Source of the DNA: Tribonema minus
Taxonomy: Eukaryota; Sar; Xanthophyceae; Tribonematales; Tribonemataceae
Length of the DNA stretch: 64,000 nt
Reading direction: 5' to 3'
Assembly (NCBI GenBank): GCA_017506865.1
Contig: JAFCMP010000057.1
Span: 682,001-746,000, forward strand
The notes under the pieces are model-generated. The model saw nothing but the letters and a program-made list of their open reading frames with translations, searched no databases and was not told the DNA's origin. The translations under genes were made by a program, and so were the position numbers. Below, piece by piece: positions 50,101 through 60,391 of the stretch (positions are counted from its first letter, which is position 1; every line of letters starts with the position of its first letter).

Positions 50101-53100
50101 CCTCACCGCACCACTCTGCCTACATTGCCCTATTGCCAATCGATTGTGCAGGCAATGCCGGCATCGAGACGGAGGAGCTGTCCAAGGCAGAGGCCACTCT
50201 GGAGGCCCTGGCTAAGATGGCAGCGCTCGGCCACCACGCGTCAGAGGTATGCATGTATGCTACAGTCACGGTGAAGCACGTGCGGCTACAACGAGGACAC
50301 CTTCAACCATTGTGGCATTGCATGCATCACGGATCTTGTGCGTGGTGCACAAGTGCAACTTCAACAACGTACCGTAATGGCAGGTGTGCAGCACCGCATG
50401 ACCTTCACCGCCCATCATGTGACATCAATGAAGCTGTGCTGATCGACTGTACCTTTTTTGTGTGTGCGTGTCTCAGGAGGAGTGCGTGTCCGTGGAGACA
50501 GCCACTGCGGCTGTCACTGCTGCTGAGGTGAGAGAACAGAATTCATCTCTGAAGTACTTGCACGTGGCGCTGTGCTAAGCCAGCTACACTGCACTCTGAT
50601 CATCTCGCCTGCTTGCACGCATCCACAGCTGGTGCCATCCACAGCATGTGATCTGCACATTCATGCTGCACGTAGACCTGTAGAACATGCAGATCACCTT
50701 GTGCAATCGTGTTTGCAGTAGCCTCATGGAGCATGTCGCCGCTCTACAGCCATCGCTGTCCGGTCATTGCCGGTGCTCTGTTGCTGAGCACTGACCTCAT
50801 GCGTTTGTTGCTGTTCACTCTGCCATTTGCATCTGCAGGCTGCAGTGAACAGGCACCTGGGGCGTGCCCAGCGTGCCGACTCTGCGCGCCGCGCCGCGCT
50901 GCTGCGCCTCGAGACGTGCCAGGCTCACTTCAACGAGGTATGATCACTTCGATGCGATTCCATGTCGATGTAGGCATTCAGCACGACACCGCCATCAGAG
51001 CATCTGCGCTCGCACGACGTACGCCTTCTGCATCAGCACCCTTCACACCTCGCATGCGCACCACCTTCACCCCCCCCCCCTACACACCCCCAATAGGCTC
51101 ACCATCGCCCCCCTCCTCCCCCCTCGTACCCCCCAGATGGCTCTCGCCGCAGCGGCCTTTACTGCACGCTGCGAGAACGTCCCCGCTGCCGCCGCACTCG
51201 AAGCGGAGCACGCCGACATCACACACTGGCGCGCCATTGCGCTGAACGAGGACGGCGGCGCTGCTGCAGCGGCCGCGGCGGCCCACAAGCGCAGCTCCAG
51301 CGGCGGCGGCTCCGCGCTCGGCGGCGCCGTGTCTTCGGGCGCGCTGATCGCGCAGGCGGTGGCAGCGGCAGAGGTGCGCGGGAGCGCCTGGGGCGCAGTG
51401 TTTGCTCCGTGGAGCGGGCGGTGTCAGCGGGTTTGCCCTCCGAAGGCACAAGCAGCGTCTGCCGCGTAAAGTGGAGCTGTGGACATGCGCATTGCACTGC
51501 CGCTACGTACATGCGTATATTCATGTATACCCTTGGCGCAAAGTAAAACATAGGAAATTGCAAGCATGCGTACTTTCTGTTCACTGCATGCGTACTTTCT
51601 GTTCACTGAAAACGAACCAAAAGATCGTAGAGCTCTTCAAGTTGTCTATGCCTTCGCACCCTCCAACATGACCGTAACCCCACCTACCCCAACCCCTAAC
51701 CACCCCTCATTGCGCTTCCTTCGCACCCCAGGCCGCCATGGCCCTCGCGCGCCAGCGCGCCAACGCCCCCCTCACCGCCTGGCTCGAGGACAGCGCCTCG
51801 GGCCCCGCCGCCGCCTCCACCGCCGACAAGGCCCAGTCCCTCGTCACCGCTGCCAACGCCCTGGTACAGCGTGAGGCGCACCGTCTCGAGGCTCTCACGG
51901 CTCAGCGCAGCGCTGCTCAGGCGGCGCTGGCGGCGTGCGCCGACAGGCTCATGGGGGCGTCTGCGGCGGCAGACGCCGGCGGCGTCGTGGCGGTGGAGAG
52001 GGTTGCGAGCGCGCTCAAGGCCGCCGAGGGCGCCATCGCCGGCGCGCACGAGGTGGGTTGGCGTGCTGCATGGCGGCTAAGTGTGGTGCATTGGTTGAGG
52101 CGCGTGGCACGGCTGGTTGGTGCAGTGCGTGGAGCATCGGGGTGTGGTTCGAGGCTGCGCATGTTCATTTGACCACAGCTGCTACACACCTTGTGCGTAT
52201 CCCATTGTACAAACACACACCGCCATCAATGGCGCGGCAGCCGCCCCCGCCCCCCCTCGCTGTTGCTCGCACCACTCCATCACCACGCTTACCCTCACAC
52301 CACCAACTTCACACTCAACTTCAACCACACCCACACTTCTATCAGGTGCTCAACGCCAGCGGCGGCGCGGCGGCCATGCCCGCCCTGGACGACGCGCAGC
52401 GCGCCGTGGCCGCAGCGGAAGCCGCCGTTGCCAAGGAGGCGCGCAAGCGCGAGGCCGCCGCCGCGGGCCGGCGCCAGGCGTGCGTGGAGATCAAGCTGGC
52501 GCGCGACAGGCTTGACGCCGCGCGCGCGCAGAGCGCGGCGCTGGGCCACGATGAGACGGAGGTGCGGTCGTGGTCTCTGGTACATGCGATGGTGGTCTCT
52601 GGCACTTGCATTTTGGGAACGTTCGCATTGAGTGCTGCGCAAGCTTGACAAGGGCCGCAGGCGTAGTTGGTGTCTATTGCATTTGTAGAGGTGCTGGGAT
52701 CGGCAAGGATGGTGTTCGAGTCCGCTGCGTTATGGCGTAGGCCACACAGTGGGCCGTGTTTCTGGAGAGCAGCTGGTGCAATGTTGCTTACGCTTTACCC
52801 CTCAGCACGATCTGATGGCTGCAACACAGGCAGGTCTGCAATGTGCGAATCACCCTAACCGTCAACGAGAAACTCTAACCTCAATTCAACACCAAGGCCG
52901 ACCTTCAACTGATTTAGAACGTGCGCCTCTGCCTGCCCATATACCATCATTGACCTTATCCTACCCCCTACTTTTGTCTGCAGGCCATCATGACTGTCGC
53001 CGCGAAGGCCGTTGAGCTGCTGCAGGTGGCCATGGCTGCAGTCTCTGAGGCTGATGACGCCGCTGCCGCAACAGCGGGCACCGCCCCTGTGCCCAAGTCT

Positions 53101-55850
53101 GTGGGCGAGGCGTTGAGGGCTGCTGAGGAGGCTGAGGCAGTGCTCACCGCTCACCACACCAAGCAGGTGAGGGGCGGCAGCTGCAGACAAAGATTGCTGG
53201 CACCGTGTTCAGTCGTGGTTTAGGAATGCAAGAGTACTTCAAATGTCATGGCTGCTGCATTGCTGCTGTGGTTTATCACGCGTCACCATGTAACAAGCGT
53301 CTGTGGAATGACTTCTTCATGTCTGACACATTTTGGAGGCGCGGCACTGCAGCCCAGCGCCTATCGGCTGCATCATTACACACACACACGCGCACACTTT
53401 GGCAACACGGCATGTTCAGAGCGCCGCAACTCTTTGCTAACACGTACCAACCTACCCCCCCTGATCCACTTGCTGAGCAGCGCGAGGCCGCCAGGCGCGA
53501 GGCTCTCAAGGCCGCGGCCATGCGCATCAACGCTCGGCGCGCCGCTGAGGAGGAGCGTGCTGCTGCTGACGAGGCTCTGCGCCAGGTGAGGGACATGCCC
53601 TGTGTGCCGTCCAAGTAGCAGCGGCTGCTACTGCGCTGCAGGCGTGTCCATCGCGGCTCGAGATTGTAGCCGTTTCTGCTTGCTGGTGTTGCAAAGCGGT
53701 CCTAGTAAAGCGTGCTACCGGCATCTGTCACCTTGAACACCTGCTTTGCATCGATGTGCCAGCAAATCTCTCTCTCTTGCGCGCGGTGTCTCTCTACACG
53801 TCACAGTGGTCAATCTGCTGCCCAACCTTGCCACCTGCATCATCTGCCATTGACGCTCTCAACTTCTCAAAGTTAAACGACAAAGCTCCCTCACTGTAGC
53901 ACAGCCATTCGTGCGGTGTGCCGATACTGATCTCCTTTTCTCTGTGCGCCTTGTCCTGATATGCAGCGCCGGCGCCTGCAAGACGACCTGGAGCGCGTGT
54001 CTCTGCGACTTCATCTCGCCATGCCGGTACGTTGCACATGAGTCTTGAGTCATGAGTCGTGCGTAAGTCTGGTGCGTTTTGACACCCAGCGTCATAACAG
54101 CGCTCAGCACTAGGGTTTGCCTGCGTGGTGCTTTAGAAGCGGGGTGTATGCTGTTGACATGGGCTGCATTATGGGCATTGAAAACGCCACCACAGTGGGA
54201 CTGCAGTAGGGCGCGAGGGCTTTCCGCTCGTGTGGCACTCAACCTTGAAGTCCATGCTGAGTGAGTGTTCAATCCACACGCCAACTTTCAAGCATACCTA
54301 TCAATATTTGAACTTCAAAGTTTTCTATGCATCGCTCGGCACAGTAACGCATTCTGCACAGTTGCTGAGTTAGGCACGGCACAAGCTGCCGCAATGACAC
54401 AGTGTGACCCAAAGCAGTCATGACAGCGGAGCTGGCCAACGCTGACCAGAAGCATCTTCAAAAGCGTTTGCTTTTGCCCCTCAAAGTGCGTTGTCGGTTG
54501 CCGCTACCCCTCCATCCCACTGCTGCAAAAACACTATCAGGAATCATCATCGTCGATCTCACAATGTGCGTACCTGTTACCGTGTCTGCTCAGGTTGTGG
54601 ATGAGATGACCACCGCTGCAGCGCAGGCAACGGCGGCAGTGGACGCCGCCAAGCAGCTCGTGTCCAGCGAGCACATTGACATCAAGACAATGAACGTGCC
54701 GGCTGCGGCTGCGGCTCTGCAGGGCGCCCTGGAGCAAGTGGATGGGCTCGAGGTCACTGTGCGCTCGGTACGTGCAGACAAGAGATTGCTGCAGTGTGAC
54801 TGCGTGTCAGTAATGGCAGGCCCTATTCATTCTCTCAAGTATTTGTATGGAGTTCCATCAGGTCGCGAAGTGCGCGCCACTGGAATGAGCCGGAGGTGGC
54901 TTGCTGCACTGCCTACATTTGCAACGCGTTGGGCAGTTGTTGAGCAATACATACAATATGAGCCTTTATCAGGCGGACTGACCTGCCTGCACCTGGCAAC
55001 TTTGCAGCCGCCGCAATATACTACGCTGCTACTTGTGACCAGTACTCATCAAGTACAATGCTTCAGTGCAATCGGCTCACTTCACACATCTGCCCTTCAT
55101 GCATGACAGATGGAGGCTGCTCAGCTCGCGGGCACCGCTGCGCCGACTGAGAAGGCAGCAGCGCCCGTGGCGGCGGAGGCCTACATGAGCCGCACCGCTG
55201 CGGCGTTTGAGGCCCTCACCACCAACATGCAGTTCCTCACGCAGAGCATGGTCAGCATGCAGCAGGTCATCCAGCACCAGAGCAGGTGTGTGGTGTGACT
55301 CATGAGGGGCGGCACTAATCCTGTGCAGATTCGATTGCTCTGGCTGTGCACATGGCTTGTCGATCGTTGCAGTTGTAAAGAGTTGGAGTATCGTCGGCGA
55401 TGTGCTTGACTGCACGAGCACGGGAACTCTGGTGCCTGCGCACCAGGCCGGCTCTGATTGAGCACCGAAGTAGTCTTGGAGCAGGCATGCTGCTGTGTGT
55501 TGATTGCTGCCGCAGACTGTCTCTCACCCAAGCCCTGGTGGCAACGCCCGCCTGCTGCCATCAGATGCAGAGTCTACAACGCCCTCATCGATCTTGCACA
55601 CCTCACAATACGCATGCAGCTCACACTGACGCACACGCATCCGCTGCCTTTGCCGCGCAATCACAGGGTCATGCAGCTCCAGGGCCAGCTGCTCTCCGGC
55701 GCGGGCGACAGGGACGCGCTGCTGCGCGAGCTGGCTGCCATCCACAGCGCTCAGCCCGGCGCCGTCGCTGCCACACAGCCCGACGCACTGCTGGCCAAGG
55801 CAGGCGGCATCGACGCACGCATCATCGGCGGCGCCTACAGCGCAGCCTAA
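28455..55850 (+). CDS. Myosin heavy chain with canonical motor and very long Ala-rich tail, 52 exons
   Basis: Actin-based ATPase motor. The hand-built model has 52 exons, 8,061 nt (2,686 aa plus stop TAA at 55848), with every exon phase consistent. Residues about 17-60: N-terminal SH3-like subdomain ([20 protein letters not shown]). Motor about 70-855: P-loop [15 protein letters not shown] (174-188), switch [11 protein letters not shown] (about 240), switch II DIFGFED (474-480), relay region [13 protein letters not shown], actin-binding region [11 protein letters not shown] (family usual is KPN), converter [11 protein letters not shown]. An unusual Ser/Thr-rich insert of about 75 residues (about 758-825) interrupts the converter. 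Neck: one degenerate IQ-like motif [13 protein letters not shown] (about 859). Tail about 899-2686: Ala-rich, highly charged, predicted helical; no DIL, FERM, MyTH4 or other domain recognised, so it does not match class XI or VIII as I know them. Three introns use GC donors. Confidence 0.9.
36654..36750. repeat. 55-bp tandem duplication in myosin intron 14
   Basis: TATGCATGACGCCACCTAGG begins at 36654 and again at 36709, each followed by a closely similar stretch ending near GCATTG. Confidence 0.9.
44988..45151 (+). repeat. Tandem array of 5' splice-site units at the start of myosin intron 32
   Basis: Five units of 32-42 bp, each with the last exon bases plus donor (CACCTCYGCTCAG followed by GTACATAC or close variants). 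Donor-like GT positions are 45001 (the modelled one), 45033, 45075, 45107 and 45139. Use of the last one would extend exon 32 in frame by 46 codons without a stop. Confidence 0.9.
45447..46190 (+). repeat. Tandem array of 3' splice-site/exon-start units with CCCTAA-like spacers
   Basis: Units of about 132-147 bp consist of CATTGCAG plus CGCGCTAAGGAGGCTGC-like exon start, about 45 bp in all, followed by degenerate CCCTAA-type sequence. AG acceptors fall at 45582, 45718, 45850, 45990 and 46137, with a more decayed unit near 45447. Only the last acceptor leads into a long open exon; in the units I translated (from 45583, 45719 and 45991) the frame runs into stops in the CCCTAA-like part. Confidence 0.9.
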
Positions 55851-57469
55851 GTCACGCCGCAGCACTGCGCTTGTGCAGGGTGGCACGGCGCTTGCTGAGG
55901 CACGCGTCAGTGCGTATGGTCGGCATGTGTGGTGAATGCGCACGCGCAGAGAGGCCCCGTGCATGCGCCAGATGTGCACACACGGGGCGCACAACAAGGG
56001 GGGGGGGGGGGGGTAAATGTCGAGACGTCATTGGGGGGGGGGGGGATGGGCGGTACAGGGATCATGCGCGCGTGGGAATTCAAGTGTGTGCGTGGTGCAA
56101 CAGCTGGGACGTCATGTCTACACGTATGGGTGGTTGGGTGGTTCGAACAGTAGCTTTCTGTGGGACTCTGAGATTAGTAGCTGATGCGGCGGCACTGCCG
56201 AAGACTGGCGTGTGAAGTGTTTGATGTTCAACGACGGCAGTTGGTGTCTTGCGATAGCACACGTGTGGGCAAGTCAGTCTCAAGATTGTGCGTTGTGCTT
56301 GGCTCTAGAATGATACAATGTTGGACTATTCCTCCTCACCCGCGTACAGTCGGCACCTATGTGGCGTCGCTGATGTATATTGTTGTGGCGTTCAAGATTT
56401 TTCTGGTTTGAAGGTTTGAAGAATGTGCTCTTGCGAGAATTGTGCTCAGCACTCATGTAGCTGACAGCCGATGTTCTGGCTTTACCTGCAGCTGCCTCCA
56501 TTGACAACTGTATTGATTGCAGCTGCCAATGTGTATGGTGCACAACCACTCACTGCTTGGTATCATTTGGGAGTGCATTGCCAATGATCTTACTCCAACA
56601 ATTTGGCGTGCCCAGTGCACGCCAAATCATGGTCATGCCTATTGCTGCTTGAAGCCCTACTTCACGTCTGACCTAGACATCAATGTCAATGAAGTCAGAA
56701 ACACAACAACAATGCTAGGAGGTGACGACCTACAACAAAGGTTCCCAAACCTGACGCCCATTGACATCATATGCTGACATGCAGCAGGCCTTGTGCAAGC
56801 AAGCATGCGAGCCATAGCACTGCGCATCAGATTGGGTGCTCTGCAAAGATGCAACAAGACCATTCAGCGCAAACACCAACGTGCACATAAATGCAGCAGA
56901 CAGAGAGCAGAGAGCAGCATTGGGAGCTATGAGAGGCGAGACAGGCAATTGGTTGTCCAGGAAAAGTTTATGATGCAAGTGAAACCTGTGACTACCCTGA
57001 GGGTGGCCCCATTGTAGACCCAGCCACTTGGAAAGCTTCATGCCCAGACTGTCATGGGCTACTTTGCATGCTAACCTGAGGGACAAGGGGTCGCAAATGG
57101 TGTGCGTGACACGAAAGCTTGTCGCCACCCCCACAGCCTTCTGTTTGTGTGGTCCGCTAGCCCTGCTGTTAGGCAAGAAACGCTTAGAGCACACGCCCTG
57201 CAGAGCTCTGACATACTTAGTCCATGCAGCCAACGCTCTGTACACCTGCTGTTGCAAGTGCTGCTCAAAATGAAGCTGTATGGCAATCCGCCACGTGATT
57301 GTGTACCTGTTTGGCTCGTTGATGCAATCCCATGCCTTCTGTGCGCCCGGATGTTGTTGCTGCAACGCATCTCGGTTCCTGCACAACACTAGTGGTACAA
57401 TGCATCTCGTTGCATGACTACAGCACTCTGCGGCACTACTGCATCTTGGTACCTGCACAGTACTGCCTA
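55851..57469. other. Myosin 3' flank and repeat-bearing intergenic DNA
   Basis: Contains two G-tracts (16 G at 55998-56013 and 13 G at 56033-56045), one copy of a diverged dispersed repeat (56156-56306), and a perfect 12-bp inverted repeat with a short loop at about 56600 (TTTGGCGTGC and complement). No recognised gene. Confidence 0.45.
56156..56306 (+). repeat. Diverged dispersed direct repeat, copy 1
   Basis: Shares order and sequence with 60503-60645: GGGACTCTG, then TAGC..ATGCGGC..CACTGC, GTGAAG..TTTGAT, GCAGTTGGTGT and GTGCGTTGTGC in both. Confidence 0.65.
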
Positions 57470-57599
57470 TATGAAATGACAGTACACCACAGTACGACAC
57501 CACTGAAGTATTGTACAGTGCAGTGCCGATGGGGCGCATGAGGACGGACAATTGAGTAGGGCTTAACAGTTGGTGCAGGATGTGGACTGACTTCACCAA
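56730..57599 (-). CDS. Unidentified 289-codon open frame (doubtful)
   Basis: An unusually long uninterrupted frame for non-coding DNA of this composition, but rich in Cys, His and Ser and without any motif I recognise. Its 5' part overlaps a fold-back repeat. It may be a relic of a mobile element or a chance frame. I give it low confidence as a real gene. Confidence 0.2.
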   Translation of the reverse strand: MVKSVHILHQLLSPTQLSVLMRPIGTALYNTSVVSYCGVLSFHIGSTVQVPRCSSAAECCSHATRCIVPLVLCRNRDALQQQHPGAQKAWDCINEPNRYTITWRIAIQLHFEQHLQQQVYRALAAWTKYVRALQGVCSKRFLPNSRASGPHKQKAVGVATSFRVTHTICDPLSLRLACKVAHDSLGMKLSKWLGLQWGHPQGSHRFHLHHKLFLDNQLPVSPLIAPNAALCSLSAAFMCTLVFALNGLVASLQSTQSDAQCYGSHACLHKACCMSAYDVNGRQVWEPLL

Positions 57600-57722
57600 A
57601 ATAGAAGAGTTGACATGTGCTGCACCGACTGTATGCCCTACTCAGTCTCCTCACACGCCCCGCCGGCAAAGCACTGTACAATGCCTTAGTGGTGTCGTAC
57701 AGTGCTTTACTTTCGTTTCGTT
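57473..57722. repeat. Fold-back (inverted repeat) element, ~250 bp
   Basis: Arms 57473 to about 57594 and about 57605-57722 are imperfect reverse complements around a loop of about 10 bases. Shared blocks include GTACGACACCACT, TTGTACAGTGC, GAGTAGGGC and TTGGTGCAG-like segments. Shape and size resemble a MITE or fold-back transposon. Terminal target duplications could not be defined. Confidence 0.8.
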
Positions 57723-58133
57723 CAGGTAGGAGCGTACACTATATTCCCCCGCCTCCTCCCCCCCCCCCCTCTGTAATACGAAGCAGTCGCCGGCACTGCC
57801 ACAGGACAAGCTGGCACAGTGTGCCGACTCTGGCACCAGTGTCGGCCAATCACCGATCGGCGCTGAATGAGCCGTCCACATGGCAGCCGGCAGGCTGCCG
57901 CGCTCCCTCTGTGCGCAGCAACGCAATTTGGCTGCCTCACTTGCATGCGCCGCCGTCCACCGTGTATATGCACCATCAGTTATGGCGATGATGAGGTCTC
58001 TGTAGAACACGCGCTTGCGGCCGTGCGGCGCCGTCAGAACCGGCAGGTGCGCCAGGCGCGACGGAGAAGTTGACAAGCGGCGGCGTCTCGCTGTTGAAGA
58101 GCGAGTGCAGCTCCCCCCCCACCTGGTGTGCGC
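57651..58133 (-). CDS. Possible exon of an unidentified minus-strand gene
   Basis: Just left of the telomere-like tract, an AG acceptor at about 58127 opens GC-rich coding-like sequence. One frame reads LPVLTAPHGRKRVFYRDLII and stays open to 57651; another frame opens with ELHSLFNSETPPLVNFSVAP. The frame choice is unresolved and the left part overlaps the fold-back element. It may be a 3' exon of the gene at 58868-59918. Confidence 0.25.
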   Translation of the reverse strand, partial: AHTRWGGSCTRSSTARRRRLSTSPSRLAHLPVLTAPHGRKRVFYRDLIIAITDGAYTRWTAAHASEAAKLRCCAQRERGSLPAAMWTAHSAPIGDWPTLVPESAHCASLSCGSAGDCFVLQRGGGEEAGEYSVRSYLNETKVKHCTTPLRHCTVLCRRGV

Positions 58134-58137
58134 GCAG

Positions 58138-58222
58138 TAGGGTTAGGGTTAGGGTTAGGGGCAGGGTTAGGGGCAGGGTAAGGGCCAGAGATAGGGTTAG
58201 GGTTTGAGATAGGGTAAGGCTG
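58138..58222 (+). repeat. Interstitial telomere-like TTAGGG repeat
   Basis: Several perfect TTAGGG units followed by degenerate units such as GGGGCAGGGTTAGGG and GATAGGGTTAGGG. It lies in a presumed intron or intergenic gap and not at a chromosome end, since genes continue on both sides. Confidence 0.9.
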
Positions 58223-58867
58223 TCTCAAATATCCTTATTGCACTACACAAAATGAAAGCGGGTACTGCAGGTGCCAACACAGCCGATTTAACAGGCTCTG
58301 ACTGGCTGGCGTGTATGCTTGAACCGCCGTTGTCAAAGTTTTCGGCAATTTTGGCACGAAAAGGAGCCAAAAACCAGGAACCAGCAGGGGGCACAGAGGA
58401 GGGGGATGGCGATGGTTCGGGCGTATAGGTCACACGCAGCACAGTCTCAGCTGGAGGTAGACATGCAGCAATCAGCAGACCAACGTGGCCCCAAGGTGGC
58501 ACGTGGGGCTTGCAGCTGCTGACCCAGGCAGATATCGATTTGACTAGATGTGGTGCGTGCGCCTCTGATTGGTTGAAGTAACTACATGTATGATGCGCCA
58601 ACCAACTTTGCCGGGCACCGATCTGAGGCCCTTCACGTGACGGCAGACGCTGCGGCACCCACACCTGACTGACGCGTGCCACACTGTGCAAGCACATTTA
58701 TGCTGATTGATAAAGTGATCCTGAGGCATCATGCTGTGCCAGAGCATCAAGCTCAAGGGCGTTCATTTCGCTGTTACTGCAGGAATGAGCGTCTCTGGGT
58801 TCGTGCGCAGTCACCTCAACTTCGCCTCATTTTTGCACAGAGTCACACAATCTCAACGACGCCTCAC

Positions 58868-59918
58868 CTGCATAGCCCCCTGCGCCGCCGGGGTCATGCC
58901 GTCGGCCATGTCCATCGTGACAGCGTAGCCGAGAACAAGGCGACCGTTTGGGTTGCCGCCGTTGCCATGGTGCGTCTGCTGCTCGGCAGCAGCTTCCGCA
59001 TGCCGCAACATGTGACTGAGCAGCAGCAGGTGCGCCTTCTGAACTTGGGCCCTGGTGTCGGAGAGGACGATGCAGCCGTTGGCAGCAATGCAGTCCAGCA
59101 GTGCCTGGTGCGCCGCAGTGCTGGAGTCGTTGCCGTCAATGGGCTTGACGCAGAGGCCTGTCCAGCCCTGCAGGTGTGACACCTGCGTGACCGGTTTGCG
59201 GGTGCAGTGATGGCTCAGCGGTCAATGACTGCGGTCTGAGGCAACGTGGCTGCGCACCAACGCAAGACGTCATGTGGCTGTCCAAGTAGGTGGTGCCTAT
59301 GTATTACCCTGCTAGAGAACAAGCAACGTCAGTGCAGACTAAGTTTAAGGAGAGCAACGGAAAAGCATGCACCGGTACAAGTTCCTCACAGCAACTCAGT
59401 ATGAGAACAAACGTGTCACACAGCAGTGGTAGTGCGCTCAGCAGTACATGCGCTCCTGCAAACAGGCGTTACAATGCGCCCAGCACTACCATGCGCTCGT
59501 GCAAAAATGCATAACTCGTTATAACAATCATTGGGTAAAACCGCACCTGCGCCACCATGTCCGTCATCTTCTTGTCCAGGTCGTCACGGCCGCGTGCTGC
59601 GCAAGAGATCAGGACGTGGGGAATGCCGAGTGCGTGCGTGAGCAGTAGGTGCACAAACTCCATGGGCGTACTGTCGCGGTGCTGCGAGGTCCCGCCTGCC
59701 AGAACCTGGCGCGTGCTTGTCTTGCCTGGCGCACCTCGACGCAGCGCCCCCGTCTCGGTGTGATACCGATCGTACAGCCTTCGTGTGAAGGCCAGAACAT
59801 CGAACTCACAGACTTTGATCAAGCCACTGTCAAGGAGAGCTGCGATAACGAGGCGCACAGGGGCCGGCTGGTTGCCTGCGTCTTCGAGGAGCTGGGCTAC
59901 ATTTTGACTGACGCCCAT
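58868..59918 (-). CDS. Hypothetical protein, two exons recognised
   Basis: Exons 59918-59547 and 59167-58868 join in phase 0 (224 codons) and end at a GTGAGG donor, so the gene continues leftwards. The ATG at 59918 begins MGVSQNVAQLLEDAGNQPAP; later segments are VLISCAARGRDDLDKKMTDM, DCIAANGCIVLSDTRAQVQK and RLVLGYAVTMDMADGM. Coding composition is convincing but I do not recognise the family. The upstream frame (59931-60391) ends within a few bases of this start in a different phase, so both may be parts of one gene with a frame break or unrecognised intron. Confidence 0.5.
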
Positions 59919-59930
59919 CCTAGAATTTTT

Positions 59931-60391
59931 TCTTTTTTGCCTTGATTGACGCCTATCGTGGGATTCGCCCCCCATTCGTCTTCGAGTTCGTTGCCGCTAG
60001 TGCTGTCCTGGCGCCTGCCCTCAGCACTAGTATCACGTCTGATAGCATCATCCACAGCTTCATACACGGCAGCGTCGTTCCAGGCGCTATTGTTGCCACC
60101 AACGACACTGGACCCGACCACCTCCATCATGTCAGGTGCTTCGTGGTAGCGCCCGGATGCGTTTTGCCAAACCTGTCGGATAGCAGTATCTCTTGCCGCT
60201 CGCAACAAGGCGATCTCTCTCTCGTTTTCAGTGAGTTCGGGCTGTGCTGCAGCAAGAGCTGCTCGCAGGCGCTGGTTCTCTCGCATCACGTATTGGAGCG
60301 CCGTGAGGCCAGCCGCTGCGGCCGCCCGCCCCACCTCGTCCACCGCAGGATCCATGTGTATTGACGGAAGGCGACACTGCAGATGCGCCAT
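59931..60391 (-). CDS. Hypothetical protein with short coiled-coil-like segment
   Basis: Open from the ATG at 60391 to about 59930 (the frame finally stops at 59897). It starts MAHLQCRLPSIHMDPAVDEV; residues about 38-75 (MRENQRLRAALAAAQPELTE, then IALLRAARDTAIRQ) look like an amphipathic helix; the remainder is acidic. No family recognised. The frame is lost at an A-rich stretch (AAAAAAGAAAAAA), beyond which the neighbouring frame (-1) carries the coding-like sequence of 58868-59918. Confidence 0.4.

Larger units (their letters stand above)
38452..55850 (+). other. Myosin exons 18-52: Ala-rich helical tail
   Basis: Exons: 38452-38559, 38872-39033, 39452-39550, 39933-40109, 40320-40451, 40774-40980, 41290-41484, 41769-41944, 42292-42504, 42735-42789, 43013-43180, 43568-43732, 43959-44098, 44356-44579, 44903-45000, 46138-46290, 46654-46842, 47083-47184, 47271-47306, 47596-47788, 48414-48607, 48999-49124, 49559-49712, 50152-50246, 50477-50527, 50839-50937, 51137-51373, 51732-52052, 52346-52561, 52984-53166, 53481-53585, 53967-54026, 54594-54767, 55110-55285, 55667-55850. 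With no homologue to guide it, the tail rests on GC-rich open frames bounded by AG/GT and on phase agreement. Very small exons could be missed. The intron after 41944 has a GC donor. The acceptor before 43568 is TAG. Confidence 0.7.

Noticed and set aside
54421-54487. Possible extra myosin exon between exons 49 and 50
   Set aside because: An AG at 54419 and GT at 54488 enclose an open frame starting at an ATG, but phase 0 would read TGA. It does not fit the model.
59940-59960. Canonical -1 ribosomal slippery heptamer
   Set aside because: The zero-frame codons around the A-run do not align as X-XXY-YYZ. Mutation or an unseen intron is simpler.
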